From Ignavibacteria bacterium (GTDB lineage Bacteria > Bacteroidota > Ignavibacteria > Ignavibacteriales > Ignavibacteriaceae), in assembly GCA_021286645.1 (NCBI GenBank), contig JAJTBZ010000042.1:29881-93880 (forward strand): a stretch of 64,000 nt of DNA. Direction: 5' to 3'. Position numbers and translations under genes: made by a program. Positions 52,148 through 61,667 of this stretch are shown in pieces. The first letter of the stretch is position 1. Every line of letters begins with the position of its first letter. Under the pieces are notes generated by a model, which did no database searches, was not told the DNA's origin, and saw nothing but the letters and a program-made list of their open reading frames with translations.

Positions 52148-52570
52148 ATGGAAAAGAGATTATATAGATCGACAAGTGAAAAAATGGCCGCCGGCGTTTG
52201 CGGAGGCCTGGCAAAATACCTGGATATCGATCCGGTGATTATTCGCTTAATTTTTGTTGTACTTACTGTTTTTTCCGGTATAGGTGCTATCATCTATATT
52301 ACATGTGTTTTTATTATGCCTAAAGAACCGGTTCAACCGGTCGAGCCTCTTTCTGAAGAAGCAGCAGCTGAAATAGCGCAAAAGCAGGAAGAAAAACTCC
52401 ACAAACATTCCAGGAGACGCACTTTTTTTGGCTATGCTTTAGTACTTATCGGTGGACTTATACTGCTCTCGAATTATATTCCGCAGTTATGCTTTCACGA
52501 TTTGTTTCCCGTGATTTTAGTTATCTTTGGATTATATTTAATCCTCAATCCGTCGCAGAAAGGAGCCTAA
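52148..52570 (+). CDS. PspC-domain membrane protein
   Basis: 140 residues. The N-terminal PspC domain (~1-60) reads LYRSTSEKMAAGVCGGLAKYLDIDPVIIRLIFVVLTVFSGIGAIIYITCVFIMP, with the typical VCGGLA and the first membrane helix. A charged linker and a C-terminal LiaI/DUF5668-like pair of helices follow (GYALVLIGGLILLSNYIP, FPVILVIFGLYLIL). PspC proteins sense or respond to membrane stress. The ATG at 52148 is chosen because AGAGGT lies seven bases upstream; a longer frame from 52115 is possible. The stop is one base before the next gene, so the two form an operon. Confidence 0.87.
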   Translation: MEKRLYRSTSEKMAAGVCGGLAKYLDIDPVIIRLIFVVLTVFSGIGAIIYITCVFIMPKEPVQPVEPLSEEAAAEIAQKQEEKLHKHSRRRTFFGYALVLIGGLILLSNYIPQLCFHDLFPVILVIFGLYLILNPSQKGA

Positions 52571-52571
52571 C

Positions 52572-53480
52572 ATGACATTTAGAAGAGTTTTCTGGGGAAT
52601 TATGTTTCTTAGTCTTGGCATTGTCTATTTATTGGTGCAGGCATATCCGGCATTTTTTCACGTGCCGCATCTTGGCAAACTTTGGCCATTAATTCTTGTA
52701 GTAATTGGTGCTTCGTATTTGGTTAAGAATGAAAGAGCACGCTATATTATTGCCGGAGCAGGCGGATTACTGTTGGCATTGATACTCTTTTCGTTCTTTC
52801 ATAAGCCGCTTTCATGCATTAGCAGTACAAACCTGAAAACCAGTGATATGAAGCTGGAATCGTATAGTAAACCGTATGATGGCAAGATTAAAGATGTAAG
52901 TATTACGCTGGATGCCGGCGCGGGAACATACATCATTGCTTCAGATGACCAAAATTTGCTGGCAATTAAACAACCGGAAAGAGGATTCAAATTTACTGTT
53001 GATACTTTATTCGATGATACATCTGCCAATTTTCGGGTGGATATGCAGAATGTTCATTTTCGATTCAGCGATGACGAAAATAAACCAAACGGTCTCACAA
53101 TGTTATTGCACAAAGGCCTTAGATATGCATTCGATATCAATATTGGAGCCGCTTCAGCAGATTTCGACTTTACCGATTTTCTCGTAAAAGATTGTACTGT
53201 TAAAATGGGTGCAGCATCGTTAAATTTAAGACTCGGGCAACCCTCCGAAGAGTCTGCTGATATTTCTATCGATGCCGGAGCCTCATCAATTGCTCTAAGT
53301 GTTCCTAAGGATGTTGCTGTTGAATTGGAAACGGATATGGCTTTAAGCTCTAAGAGTTTACCGGACCTGGAAAAGAATTCGGATGATGTGTATCGGAGTA
53401 AAAATTATAATTCTGCAAAAAAGAAATATAGAATTACTGTAAATGGCGGGGTATCGTCTCTGGCATTTTCACAATATTAG
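52572..53480 (+). CDS. LiaF/DUF5668-like membrane protein
   Basis: 302 residues. Three N-terminal membrane segments (~6-75: VFWGIMFLSLGIVYLLVQ, LWPLILVVIGASYLV, YIIAGAGGLLLALILFSFF) resemble the LiaI/LiaF or DUF5668 module. A long periplasmic beta region (~95-300) resembles the LiaF C-terminal/DUF4097-like adhesin fold (VSITLDAGAGTYIIASDD...MGAASLNLRLG...IDAGASSIALSVPKDVAVELE). Paired with the PspC gene, it is probably part of an envelope-stress response. A terminator follows 92 bp downstream. Confidence 0.75.
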   Translation: MTFRRVFWGIMFLSLGIVYLLVQAYPAFFHVPHLGKLWPLILVVIGASYLVKNERARYIIAGAGGLLLALILFSFFHKPLSCISSTNLKTSDMKLESYSKPYDGKIKDVSITLDAGAGTYIIASDDQNLLAIKQPERGFKFTVDTLFDDTSANFRVDMQNVHFRFSDDENKPNGLTMLLHKGLRYAFDINIGAASADFDFTDFLVKDCTVKMGAASLNLRLGQPSEESADISIDAGASSIALSVPKDVAVELETDMALSSKSLPDLEKNSDDVYRSKNYNSAKKKYRITVNGGVSSLAFSQY

Positions 53481-53572
53481 TATACTTCAATTTTACTATC
53501 TAAGTGAAATGTTTCTGTTAATACATACTTACCATTTACCTTGTACTAACAGGATATTAAGCTTACCTTACC

Positions 53573-53603
53573 AACCGCCGGATTCCCTTCGGCGGTTTTT
53601 TTT
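53573..53603 (+). terminator. Rho-independent terminator after the PspC/LiaF-like operon
   Basis: The stem AACCGCCG/CGGCGGTT around a nine-base loop is followed by a run of T residues. It lies 92 bases past the stop. Confidence 0.9.
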
Positions 53604-53698
53604 ATCCTTAAAATCCATCTCATGAACTTTCGTGATTCACATAGTGAACTTGGGAGACAATACTTATGTTATTTCTGAAAAACATATAGAGAAATGAT

Positions 53699-54265
53699 AT
53701 GAAGTATTTTATGAATGTGATGATGGTGCTTTCGGGAATGATGAGTTTTTTAGGATGCTCAATTGGCACAAAACCCGTTGGAAAGCAGAGCGTAGTGTCT
53801 TTTTACAGCCTCACTTTTACCGATATGGATGGGACTTTAGTACCGATGTCAACTTTCAAAGGCAAAAAAGTATTGGTAGTGAATACTGCTTCACGTTGTG
53901 GTTATACACCGCAATATGCAGAACTTGAAAAATTATACGAGCAATACAAAGAGAAACTTGTGGTTATTGGTTTTCCGGCGAACAATTTCCTTAGTCAGGA
54001 ACCTGGTACCAACGATGAAATTCGTAGTTTTTGCAAACTGAATTATGATGTCTCTTTCCCGATGGCGCGAAAAATATCGGTGAAAGGTGATGATATAGAC
54101 CCTGTTTTCACCTGGCTTTCCGATCCAAAACTTAATGGTTGGAATAGTGATGAACCAAAGTGGAATTTCTATAAATACCTCATTGATGAAAAAGGGGAGT
54201 TAGAGGCAGTGTTTCCTTCATCAGTTAAACCGTTAAGTGATGATGTAATAAAACACTTAAAATAG
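53699..54265 (+). CDS. Glutathione peroxidase-family thiol peroxidase, exported
   Basis: 188 residues. The N-terminal hydrophobic segment with FLGC at ~17-20 suggests a lipoprotein or membrane-anchored form. The GPx fold has peroxidatic Cys in VVNTASRCGYTPQY, the second block VIGFPANNFLSQEPGTNDEI and the WNFYKYLI block with the catalytic Trp-Asn. A Cys in IRSFCKLNY is placed as the resolving Cys of thioredoxin-dependent GPx. It reduces hydroperoxides, probably with thioredoxin. It is followed by a bidirectional terminator shared with aroE. Confidence 0.9.
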   Translation: MKYFMNVMMVLSGMMSFLGCSIGTKPVGKQSVVSFYSLTFTDMDGTLVPMSTFKGKKVLVVNTASRCGYTPQYAELEKLYEQYKEKLVVIGFPANNFLSQEPGTNDEIRSFCKLNYDVSFPMARKISVKGDDIDPVFTWLSDPKLNGWNSDEPKWNFYKYLIDEKGELEAVFPSSVKPLSDDVIKHLK

Positions 54266-54276
54266 AATGTGTACGA

Positions 54277-54313
54277 ACTAAAAAGCCCCTGTGAATTCAA
54301 GGGGCTTTTTAGT
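54277..54313. terminator. Bidirectional terminator between the GPx and aroE genes
   Basis: A 14-bp perfect stem, ACTAAAAAGCCCCT/AGGGGCTTTTTAGT, around a nine-base loop, has A and T runs on both sides of the GC core. It can therefore end transcription from both convergent genes, whose stops lie 11 and 7 bases away. Confidence 0.93.
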
Positions 54314-54320
54314 AAAAAGT

Positions 54321-55193
54321 CTATGGTTCGAGATGCTTTCTAACAGCATCATAAATTGCTTCAATAGGCATTTGTTGCCCTGTCCACAATTCGAATGCTC
54401 GTGCTCCCTGATGAACCAGCATTTTAATTCCATTCAATGTTATTGCCCCTTCACCGCGTGCTAACTGAAGAAAACGAGTATCAGCCGGATTATAAACTGT
54501 ATCAAAGACAATTTGATTTTTCATAAAAATCTTTGGCGTATTTATCGGGCTGTCATCGGTATCCGGTAGCATGCCTACAGAAGTAGCATTAATAATCAGT
54601 TTTGATGAATTTAAAACCGGAATTATCTCGTGGGGAAATAATTCGTAAGTATGTATATACTCATATTTCATTTTATCGGTGAAATATATCTTTAGAGATT
54701 CTGCTTTTTGTTCAGTCCGGTTAATTATATTAATCCGGGAAGGTTTGAAATGCCTAATTAAGGTATAGACCAGTGCTCTGGCAGCTCCGCCGGCTCCAAT
54801 AATCGAAACTTCAAGCCCCGAAAAATCGTCTTTGTATGGAGCGAGCGTTTCATAGATACCGGTGGTATCCGTGTTGTACCCGGTTAATTTACCTAATTCA
54901 TTAACTACCGTATTAACTGACCCAATAATTGCTGCTTCTTCTGAAACAGAATGTAAATATGAGATAATACCTTCTTTGAAGGGGAGAGTTACATTAAAGC
55001 CTGTTATACCCAAAGCAATAATACCCTTTAAGGCATCTTTCAGGCTGTCCTGGGGGACATCAAAAGGCAAATAAATGTAATCCAGATTAAGCAATTCTGC
55101 TGCCAGGTTGTGCATAAATGGCGAGTACGAATGCTTTATCGGATGCCCAAGAATGCCAAGAATATTAGTGTTTGTGTGAAATTTATCCTGCAT
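54321..55193 (-). CDS. aroE: Shikimate dehydrogenase
   Basis: 290 residues. It reduces 3-dehydroshikimate with NADPH in the shikimate pathway. The substrate site is seen in LGHPIKHSYSPFMHN and FNVTLPFKEG with the catalytic Lys. The paired acidic residue is in GYNTDTTGI. The NADPH site is VSIIGAGGAARALVYTL with NRTEQKAESL, and NATSVGM and GIKMLVHQGARAFELWTG are also present. The length is normal. It lies 12 bases downstream of the TPR gene on the same strand and shares the terminator with the GPx gene. Confidence 0.95.
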   Translation of the reverse strand: MQDKFHTNTNILGILGHPIKHSYSPFMHNLAAELLNLDYIYLPFDVPQDSLKDALKGIIALGITGFNVTLPFKEGIISYLHSVSEEAAIIGSVNTVVNELGKLTGYNTDTTGIYETLAPYKDDFSGLEVSIIGAGGAARALVYTLIRHFKPSRINIINRTEQKAESLKIYFTDKMKYEYIHTYELFPHEIIPVLNSSKLIINATSVGMLPDTDDSPINTPKIFMKNQIVFDTVYNPADTRFLQLARGEGAITLNGIKMLVHQGARAFELWTGQQMPIEAIYDAVRKHLEP

Positions 55194-55205
55194 AATATTT
55201 CGAAT

Positions 55206-56633
55206 TTAATACCCGAATCGTTTTATTAGAAATAACTGTCTGAAAAATTTCGATTCCCCTGTTGCTGGGAAAATCGATTTAATAATTTCAATATTCTTTT
55301 TGCCGGAGTGCACTGCCTGCGATAACGTTGCATATCCCAATATGCTGTTGCCCATGCAGAAATAAACCAAAGCAAGTAATGTAAACTTTTCCCCGGACAT
55401 GTTGAAGAGTCCGGTATATTTTCTTATGGCAATAATTGCGTCATTATATTTCCGTGCAATTATATACCAAGTTACTAAACCTTCAAGAGATTTAGAAACG
55501 TTTCTATCACATTTTTTCTCAAACGCCTTTATCTTCTTTTCAAGATTTGGCATCAGTTTTTGCAACTTTTCAGTATCGTATTTATAGCGGGTAATTTGAG
55601 GCAGATCAAGCATTATTGAAGATCGAAAATCATCCAAAGCCTTTTCAAAATTACCGCTCTGTAAATAGCAATTCCCCCGACTCAGAAAACAATTCTGTAC
55701 ATTAGAACTAAGCTCGATGCATGCAGTGTAACCAGTAATGGCTTCATTGTACTTTTTCGTTTGCTCCCGAATTGCTGCCGTATTATAAACTGCTGCGGCA
55801 TTATTCGGTTCCAGCGATAGTACCTTGGCAAAGCTTTTAAGTGCTTCATCATACTCTGCCTTATCGGTATAGCAATTGCCTAAGTTGAAATGAGCCTCAA
55901 CAAAAGCTTCATCGAGTGAAACGGCAAATTGATAACTTTCAAGGGCTTCATCCAGCCGTCCATTTCTCTCAAGAATATTTGCCCGGTTGTACCAGCCTAC
56001 GGCACAATTTGACGCATCAAACAGATATTGGTCATAGTACTTTAATGCATTGTACAGATCATCCTGCTGATCATAACAAAGAGCAATTTGAAAGAGAATG
56101 TCATTTTTGTTAACCCCGTATGATAAAGCTTTTAATAAGTATGTTAAAGCAGTATCATAATGTGCATTTTCACGATAGGCAATGCCAATTGTCTGATACA
56201 GTGTAAAATCTGCCGAATCTATGTTGAGCAGGCGCTCAAAACAATCGCGGGCAAAATTTACCTGATTTAATTGCAGACCCATACTGCCCGACTGTAATAG
56301 TAGTGCCCAGTTGCCCGGATCGAGCGAAACGGCCATACGTATTGCAGTTAATGCAGTAGATTGTTTCCCTAATGCCAAAGCGCATTCAGCTCTTTTTAAC
56401 CATAAATCTGCATCGTGCGGAAGCAGTTTTACTAATTGGCTAATAATTGGAAGCGCTTCCTTGAATCGTGAAGCTTCGATACAACGGGCAATAACTTCAT
56501 CGAGGAACGGTTTATTGAGTAAAATCGTTCCCTCACGAAGAATCTCCCGCGAAGATAAAATACACGAGAGCAAATCCCTCCGTTCGAGGTATTCGCTGCC
56601 GGTATCAGGGTAGTTGGTGTCGGAAAAACCCAT
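55206..56633 (-). CDS. Tetratricopeptide-repeat protein
   Basis: 475 residues without signal peptide. About ten TPR units run from residue ~55 to ~345, for example ADLWLKRAECALALGKQSTALTAIRMAVSLDPGN, ALKYYDQYLFDASNCAVGWYNRANILERNGRLDEALESYQFAVSLDEAFVEAHFNLGNCYTDKAEYDEALKSF. A C-terminal ~110-residue helical region is less repetitive. Such proteins act as protein-binding scaffolds in the cytoplasm; no partner is evident. Its stop is 12 bases before aroE, so the two may be co-transcribed. Confidence 0.82.
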   Translation of the reverse strand: MGFSDTNYPDTGSEYLERRDLLSCILSSREILREGTILLNKPFLDEVIARCIEASRFKEALPIISQLVKLLPHDADLWLKRAECALALGKQSTALTAIRMAVSLDPGNWALLLQSGSMGLQLNQVNFARDCFERLLNIDSADFTLYQTIGIAYRENAHYDTALTYLLKALSYGVNKNDILFQIALCYDQQDDLYNALKYYDQYLFDASNCAVGWYNRANILERNGRLDEALESYQFAVSLDEAFVEAHFNLGNCYTDKAEYDEALKSFAKVLSLEPNNAAAVYNTAAIREQTKKYNEAITGYTACIELSSNVQNCFLSRGNCYLQSGNFEKALDDFRSSIMLDLPQITRYKYDTEKLQKLMPNLEKKIKAFEKKCDRNVSKSLEGLVTWYIIARKYNDAIIAIRKYTGLFNMSGEKFTLLALVYFCMGNSILGYATLSQAVHSGKKNIEIIKSIFPATGESKFFRQLFLIKRFGY

Positions 56634-56928
56634 ACCGTCTATTAATTGTTATATTTTAAGCCAAAGTCAGTATGAAATTATCAATTATTAACAAAATAAC
56701 AAAACGAAAAAAAAGCAGGTCTCCCGCTGCATTTTACCATCTATAACTTGCCAATTTGTAATCCTTTACAGCTAAGGGACTTGTATCTTTTACTTAATGA
56801 AGATTGTTATGAATATACATTTCTTTATTCTTACTTTTTTTCACAAAAAATGTTTATAAAAACCGATGGTTTTTAAGCAGGTGCTTTTTTTGTATTTTGG
56901 GTTGTAAATAAACGTATATAGGGTAAAG
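56634..56928. other. AT-rich divergent intergenic region
   Basis: 295 bp between the TPR and FkbM genes, no gene seen. It contains A/T runs and a hairpin AAAAACC-GAT-GGTTTTT (56858-56874) about 55 bases before the FkbM start, followed by AAGCAGGTGCTTTTTTTG. These could form a leader or attenuator, but the stems are short. Confidence 0.35.
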
Positions 56929-57729
56929 ATGATTTTACGTGCTCTTGCTAAAATTCCGATGAATTTTATTGCCGCGCTTCTGCGTTCCAATAATGAATTG
57001 TTTAAGTATCTGGTAAAAGTTGCCATGAAAAAAGAATTCATGGAGTATTTTGAAACAGAATTCTATAAAACTTATCCTCATATTCAATCCTCAGTTCGGC
57101 TTTTACGTAAACTACGTCTCAATAATTTTTATATTCTTGATATTGGCGGGGCAGATGGTTCAACACCCACAATGTTTACCAACGAGTTCCCTGATGCTCC
57201 AATTTATATATTCGAGCCCATTGCAGAAAGCTATACGGTAATACAGAAACTAGCTAAAACTTATAGCAACTTTCGATTAATACCTAAAGCGGCTGGAAAT
57301 ACTACCGGTACCTCGGTAATTCACAAAGCAAATAGGGTGACATCCTCGTCATTATACAATTTGAATCCCGATAAAGATACCTCTTCAGCATTTCATGACT
57401 CTCTTCAGGGCGAATCAACTGAGGAAATTCTTCTAACTACGGTAGATACAGAAATCCCCTTGGATGCCACGGTTGGTATCATGAAAATTGACGTCCAGGG
57501 ATATGAACTTGAAGTTTTAAAAGGTGCGGTTGGAACCTTAGTGCGTACGGCAGTTATTGTGCTGGAGATGAATAATCATAACGGCTATATAGGTGCCCCA
57601 AAATATTATGAAATCGACGCATGGCTTCGGGAAAACGGATTTACTCAATATGATTTCTTCCCTTCAATGAAAGACAGCGGACATCTTAAAGAATGGGACG
57701 CTATTTTTATTAATAATAAATACTTATGA
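56929..57729 (+). CDS. FkbM-family methyltransferase
   Basis: 266 residues. The SAM-binding motif is FYILDIGGADGSTPTMF, followed by IYIFEPIAESYTVIQKL (acidic end of beta2), VDTEIPLDATVGIMKIDVQGYELEVLKG (the FkbM hallmark IDVQGxExxVLKG) and VIVLEMNNHNG. Members O-methylate sugars or natural products, often within surface-glycan clusters. The gene overlaps the glycosyltransferase-like gene by four bases (ATGA), so the pair are probably coupled. Codon use does not look strikingly different from neighbours by eye. Confidence 0.88.
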   Translation: MILRALAKIPMNFIAALLRSNNELFKYLVKVAMKKEFMEYFETEFYKTYPHIQSSVRLLRKLRLNNFYILDIGGADGSTPTMFTNEFPDAPIYIFEPIAESYTVIQKLAKTYSNFRLIPKAAGNTTGTSVIHKANRVTSSSLYNLNPDKDTSSAFHDSLQGESTEEILLTTVDTEIPLDATVGIMKIDVQGYELEVLKGAVGTLVRTAVIVLEMNNHNGYIGAPKYYEIDAWLRENGFTQYDFFPSMKDSGHLKEWDAIFINNKYL

Positions 57730-58895
57730 ATATAGGCGTAATTGAAATAATGCCGTTGGGCCATTATACTCTTGTTGAGGCCCTGATTCGGATATTTTGT
57801 GCTGATCCTAAAAATACTGTAACTATCTATACAGATAAATCAGGTTTCGAAATATTAGAACCAATTGTTCAGCATAATCAGTTCTCTGCCACTTTTGTCA
57901 TTAAAGGTGATACAGAAAGTTCTGTGGACTTTCTTTCAAGAGTTGGAAAATCAACACACGACAGGTTGTATATAGCTACAATTTACAAGTATTACGCTGC
58001 ATTTCTGAAAGTTCGATTTAATAGTCCTGTCCATTTATTCATTCATAATATTGATGATTGGTTCGGGCTTCGCCTGGTAAATTCGATAAAGCAGGTATTT
58101 AGTAATTTATCTTCGTTCCCTGCATTCGTAACCTCGGTTAAAGCTGTGGCAAATGTCGGTATAAAACGATATCTTGTTGCCAAGTTGTTAAGCTCCAACA
58201 GTAAATTTGTAGTTCTTAATGATGCCTTGAAGGCAGAAATCGCAAGATATATTCCATTTGAAAATATAGAAGTTATTCCTTTTTCCGTTTACCTCGGTGC
58301 CCGGCCCGATAATTCAGGCCGAGATGGAGTATTTCGAATCTGTATTCCCGGTCTATTGTCAGCATATCGTCGAAACTACAGGGATTTTTTTAGTGCTGTA
58401 AGTAATCACGCTGTGGAATTGAGAGATAAAATCGAAATCGATTTATTGGGAAAATGCCCGGTAGAACCTTCTGAAAGAAGCGGGGAAGTGCTGGCCGAAG
58501 TTGAAAAACTAAGGAGTCTCGGTTTTACCGTATATACTTATACTGATAAATATATTCCTATGGCTATATTCGATGAGGCTCTCTCTCTAGCCGATCTAAT
58601 AGTAGGGAATATGAACGTTGTATTAAGTGACACCAGTTCATATGGGAAAACCAAAGATACCGGGATAGTTTTTAATATGATAAAAGCAGCGAAGCCAGGG
58701 TTAATTACTTCCAGTTATCAGGTAACTCCAGAGCTATTGAGCTCGACGGTCTACTTTGAATCCTACGAACAGGCAGTTGAGATTATTAGGAATTTTATCA
58801 AATCCCCGGAGAAAATAGAAATTCTGAAGCAGGAAGCACGCAAAAATTCAGAAAAGTTTTCACCCTTGGCAGTATATAAAAGACTTACAAGGTAA
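57726..58895 (+). CDS. GT-B-like glycosyltransferase candidate
   Basis: 389 residues. There is no diagnostic motif, but the layout of two Rossmann-like halves joined by a linker fits GT-B glycosyltransferases: N-terminal GVIEIMPLGHYTLVEALIRIF and HLFIHNIDDWFG, then a C-terminal half beginning VFRICIPGLLSAYRRNYRDF with DLLGKCP, TDKYIPMAIFDEALSLADLIVGNMN and a late helix SFEQAV-like (FESYEQAVEIIRNFI). The neighbouring FkbM methyltransferase supports a role in glycan building. The acceptor and donor are unknown. Confidence 0.55.
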   Translation: MNIGVIEIMPLGHYTLVEALIRIFCADPKNTVTIYTDKSGFEILEPIVQHNQFSATFVIKGDTESSVDFLSRVGKSTHDRLYIATIYKYYAAFLKVRFNSPVHLFIHNIDDWFGLRLVNSIKQVFSNLSSFPAFVTSVKAVANVGIKRYLVAKLLSSNSKFVVLNDALKAEIARYIPFENIEVIPFSVYLGARPDNSGRDGVFRICIPGLLSAYRRNYRDFFSAVSNHAVELRDKIEIDLLGKCPVEPSERSGEVLAEVEKLRSLGFTVYTYTDKYIPMAIFDEALSLADLIVGNMNVVLSDTSSYGKTKDTGIVFNMIKAAKPGLITSSYQVTPELLSSTVYFESYEQAVEIIRNFIKSPEKIEILKQEARKNSEKFSPLAVYKRLTR

Positions 58896-58938
58896 TCTTT
58901 TAATTATCATTTGTTTAGGGGATAGTTTTTGAAGGGAG

Positions 58939-59012
58939 TAGCGCGTACGGGATTCGAACCCGTGGTCTCCGCCTTGAGAGGGCGGCGTCCTAAGCCACTA
59001 GACGAACGCGCC
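58939..59012 (-). tRNA. tRNA-Glu (anticodon CTC)
   Basis: A full cloverleaf of 74 bases on the minus strand. The acceptor is GGCGCGT/ACGCGCT (one G-U pair at the end). The D-arm is TCTAGTGGCTTAGGA. The anticodon stem CCGCC/GGCGG has loop CTCTCAA, giving anticodon CTC. The T-arm is ACGGG-TTCGAAT-CCCGT. The discriminator is A, and the 3' CCA is not encoded. It lies 96 bases beyond the LytTR regulator on the same strand. Confidence 0.95.
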
Positions 59013-59107
59013 AAAAACATAGATACAAATATATAGTTTTTCAGTGTAAATAAAAATTTATCCCGCCATTGTGAATAATGAATCCGGCAAGCATTTCAAT
59101 TTTTGTT

Positions 59108-59881
59108 TTATCTTCCCATCCAGGCTTTAAACTGACTGACTTTTTCACGGCTAACTATAACATCCTGCTCAAACGGTGGTTCAAGGAGTAATTTTAAACG
59201 GCTCCCCGGGTATTCGAGTATCATTTTCACGCTGTTTACCTGTACGATACATTGACGGTTTATTCTAAAAAATTGATCAGGATTGAGAGTCTTTTCCAGA
59301 TCTTCCAGATAGCTCTCCAGTAGATATTTTCGTTTATCAAAGGTAAAAAGATAGAGAAGTGATGATTTAAGCATAAAATATGCTGTTTCATCCGTACTGA
59401 TGCTAATTTGTGCATTTTTGTGTTTAACGAGAAATCGGTTCTTAAACGAGTTCTTCTCCCCGCGAAGGCTTTTTAGAAAATTACCCAATTCGGTAAGCTG
59501 ATTTTGAGCAGGACTAAGATGCAGTTTCTCAAATTTCAGCAGTGCCGATTCAAGATCTACCCGATCAAGGGGTTTAAGCAAGTAATCAACACTATTAACT
59601 TTAAATGCATTTATTGCGAATTCATCAAACGCTGTTGTAAAAATAATCGGCACCTCAATTTCAACCTTCTGGAATATTTCAAAGCAAAGCCCGTCAGAAA
59701 GTTGTACATCCATAAAAAATACATCAGGTGGTGGGTTATTCACTACCCAGCTAATTGTGTCTTCTATGCTCTCTAATACACTTAAAACAATATAATCCGG
59801 CCTAAGTTGACCTAACAGGCGAATGAGTCGATTAGCGTTCGATTTCTCATCTTCAATTATTACTGTCCTGATATTCATCAT
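59108..59881 (-). CDS. LytTR-family response regulator
   Basis: 257 residues. The receiver (~3-120) has the acidic pair in IIEDEKS, phospho-acceptor Asp at ~58 (VFFMDVQLSDG) and Lys in YLLKPLDRVDL. The C-terminal LytTR DNA-binding domain (~150-255) is seen as FLVKHKNAQISISTDETAYFMLKSSLLYLFTFDKRKYLLE...FFRINRQCIVQVNSVK. It overlaps the LytS-like kinase gene by 29 bp and so is its cognate regulator. As the last protein gene of the TonB/DUF4249 run, it may control that receptor. Confidence 0.94.
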   Translation of the reverse strand: MMNIRTVIIEDEKSNANRLIRLLGQLRPDYIVLSVLESIEDTISWVVNNPPPDVFFMDVQLSDGLCFEIFQKVEIEVPIIFTTAFDEFAINAFKVNSVDYLLKPLDRVDLESALLKFEKLHLSPAQNQLTELGNFLKSLRGEKNSFKNRFLVKHKNAQISISTDETAYFMLKSSLLYLFTFDKRKYLLESYLEDLEKTLNPDQFFRINRQCIVQVNSVKMILEYPGSRLKLLLEPPFEQDVIVSREKVSQFKAWMGR

Positions 59882-61667
59882 TCCTGCTCAAAATGGGTAA
59901 TTGCACCGTGAAATACAGATCATTTTCAATAACTTTTACTTCCAGATTCGTAAAGTATTGATATCTGCTGATAATGTTATTGAGTCCGACTTTTGTCGAA
60001 GGGATTTGTGAATTTTTTCTTTGTAAAGTATTTCTTACTGATAAATATTCATTATTCTTATCGGTAAATATATCTATTTGTAATGGTTTTTTTGTTGATA
60101 CGATGTTATGCTTAATCGTGTTTTCAATTAAAATCTGCAACCCTAGAGGTATAATTAAATTGGATTTTACATTCTCTGGTACATCAACATGTAATTGGAA
60201 GCCATTTCCAAAACGCTTTTCGAGGAGAAAGGAATAAGCGTACACGAAATCTAATTCTGAGCCAATATCAATTACCTGCTTGTCTTTGCAGAGTAAAACA
60301 TATCGATACACATTTGATAATTTCTGTACGAAATCCGCAGCCTGTTCGGGTGAGTCTTCAATCACATCTATAAGTGTGCTAAAAGTATTGAACATAAAAT
60401 GAGGATTTACCTGATTTTTAAGCGCTTCATATTGCGAACGAATGTTATCTTCGCGTAACTGCTCCACTTCATCCTCTTTTATTCGAATATCCTCCTGTAT
60501 CCTTTTCATATCATTCTGAATGTTTACGTAATATTTCAGAAGTACATGCATGAGTGAAAAAGCCCATAGCAAAATTCCCCATCCCGAAAGTGAACCGGCC
60601 CAGTTGATATTCAGGTTCTCTTTTAATAAATCTAACATCGCAAAAACCATAAAAGTCATTATGCCAAGCAGCATAGGCCATGCATCCCGATTTTTGTAAT
60701 AGCCGGATTTGATGAAAATTAGGACGATGAGAAATATCTCTATTGAGTAAACTATATTCGCATCCGGGAAATGGATAGCCAGCGAAATATCAAAAAGCAG
60801 CGCGATGGTAAAGAGAAAACCAAATAATGCGGAAAATTGCCATAATCGGCGGAGCAGTTTTTTCCAGCCCGCTCCGAACATCATTTCTAAAAAATACACG
60901 AATACCGGGGCTAAGATAAATACCGAAAGCATGCTTAGAAAAAATAGCGTACCATGAGTAATATTCAGATAGCCGGTAAGACTTAACGGGTTGGTTAAAT
61001 AGTTATATCCACTGGTAAAACAGATAATTCCGAAAAGTAAGAAGGGATACAGGCGCTGCTTAATCTGATTCAGAAATATAAAAAGCGAAAATAGCCCAAG
61101 GAAAAGAATAGTTGACCCAACTGCCGTTTCAAGTACAGCATTATCTATTTCTTTTTTATCACACTCCCGCTTATAAGAAAGTAAAGAGGGAACAGAGCCA
61201 AATTTGGCTTCTTTAAGTAATCCCAGGTAGAAATTGGATTCTATCCGCATCCGAATATAAACAGTTTTGCCTTTTGGATTTATTTTGAGCGGGATTACAG
61301 TTGATGTCTTTTCTCTTCGTATATTCGTAAGGGTATCTGTTGAAAATACGCATGTGGAATCAATATAAATATCCATCTTGTAGAAAAAACCGTTTAAATA
61401 CAATCCCGGATATATATATTCTTTGGCGGGTCCATTCGATTTGAACCATATATCATTGCCAATCTTAAATTGGCTAACCATGATACTGCTGGCAATTCCC
61501 CACCCGGTGTCCTTTTCAGTACCTGTTAAAGTTTCATCGAATTTCCCTACACGAACTTTTACATTACTTGTATCAGGCTCTTCGTATCCCATAAACTGCT
61601 GCCCGTGAAGCAGGGGAGCGAAATAAACAATTATCAGAAGATAGACAAAAAGTAATTTATCTTTCAT
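59853..61667 (-). CDS. LytS-like membrane sensor histidine kinase with 7TM module
   Basis: About 604 residues. The signal peptide KDKLLFVYLLIIVYFAPLLHGQQ is followed by a periplasmic jelly-roll-like domain (~25-190) and seven membrane helices (~195-385, 7TMR-DISM type). A coiled coil leads to a His-kinase domain of the LytS class with phospho-His in NQVNPHFMFNTFSTL, and an N-box-like IENTIKHNI. The C-terminal HATPase region is short, as usual in this class. The start at 61667 gives a proper signal peptide; an ATG 12 codons upstream (61703) is possible. It pairs with the LytTR regulator by gene overlap. Confidence 0.87.
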   Translation of the reverse strand: MKDKLLFVYLLIIVYFAPLLHGQQFMGYEEPDTSNVKVRVGKFDETLTGTEKDTGWGIASSIMVSQFKIGNDIWFKSNGPAKEYIYPGLYLNGFFYKMDIYIDSTCVFSTDTLTNIRREKTSTVIPLKINPKGKTVYIRMRIESNFYLGLLKEAKFGSVPSLLSYKRECDKKEIDNAVLETAVGSTILFLGLFSLFIFLNQIKQRLYPFLLFGIICFTSGYNYLTNPLSLTGYLNITHGTLFFLSMLSVFILAPVFVYFLEMMFGAGWKKLLRRLWQFSALFGFLFTIALLFDISLAIHFPDANIVYSIEIFLIVLIFIKSGYYKNRDAWPMLLGIMTFMVFAMLDLLKENLNINWAGSLSGWGILLWAFSLMHVLLKYYVNIQNDMKRIQEDIRIKEDEVEQLREDNIRSQYEALKNQVNPHFMFNTFSTLIDVIEDSPEQAADFVQKLSNVYRYVLLCKDKQVIDIGSELDFVYAYSFLLEKRFGNGFQLHVDVPENVKSNLIIPLGLQILIENTIKHNIVSTKKPLQIDIFTDKNNEYLSVRNTLQRKNSQIPSTKVGLNNIISRYQYFTNLEVKVIENDLYFTVQLPILSRNDEYQDSNN

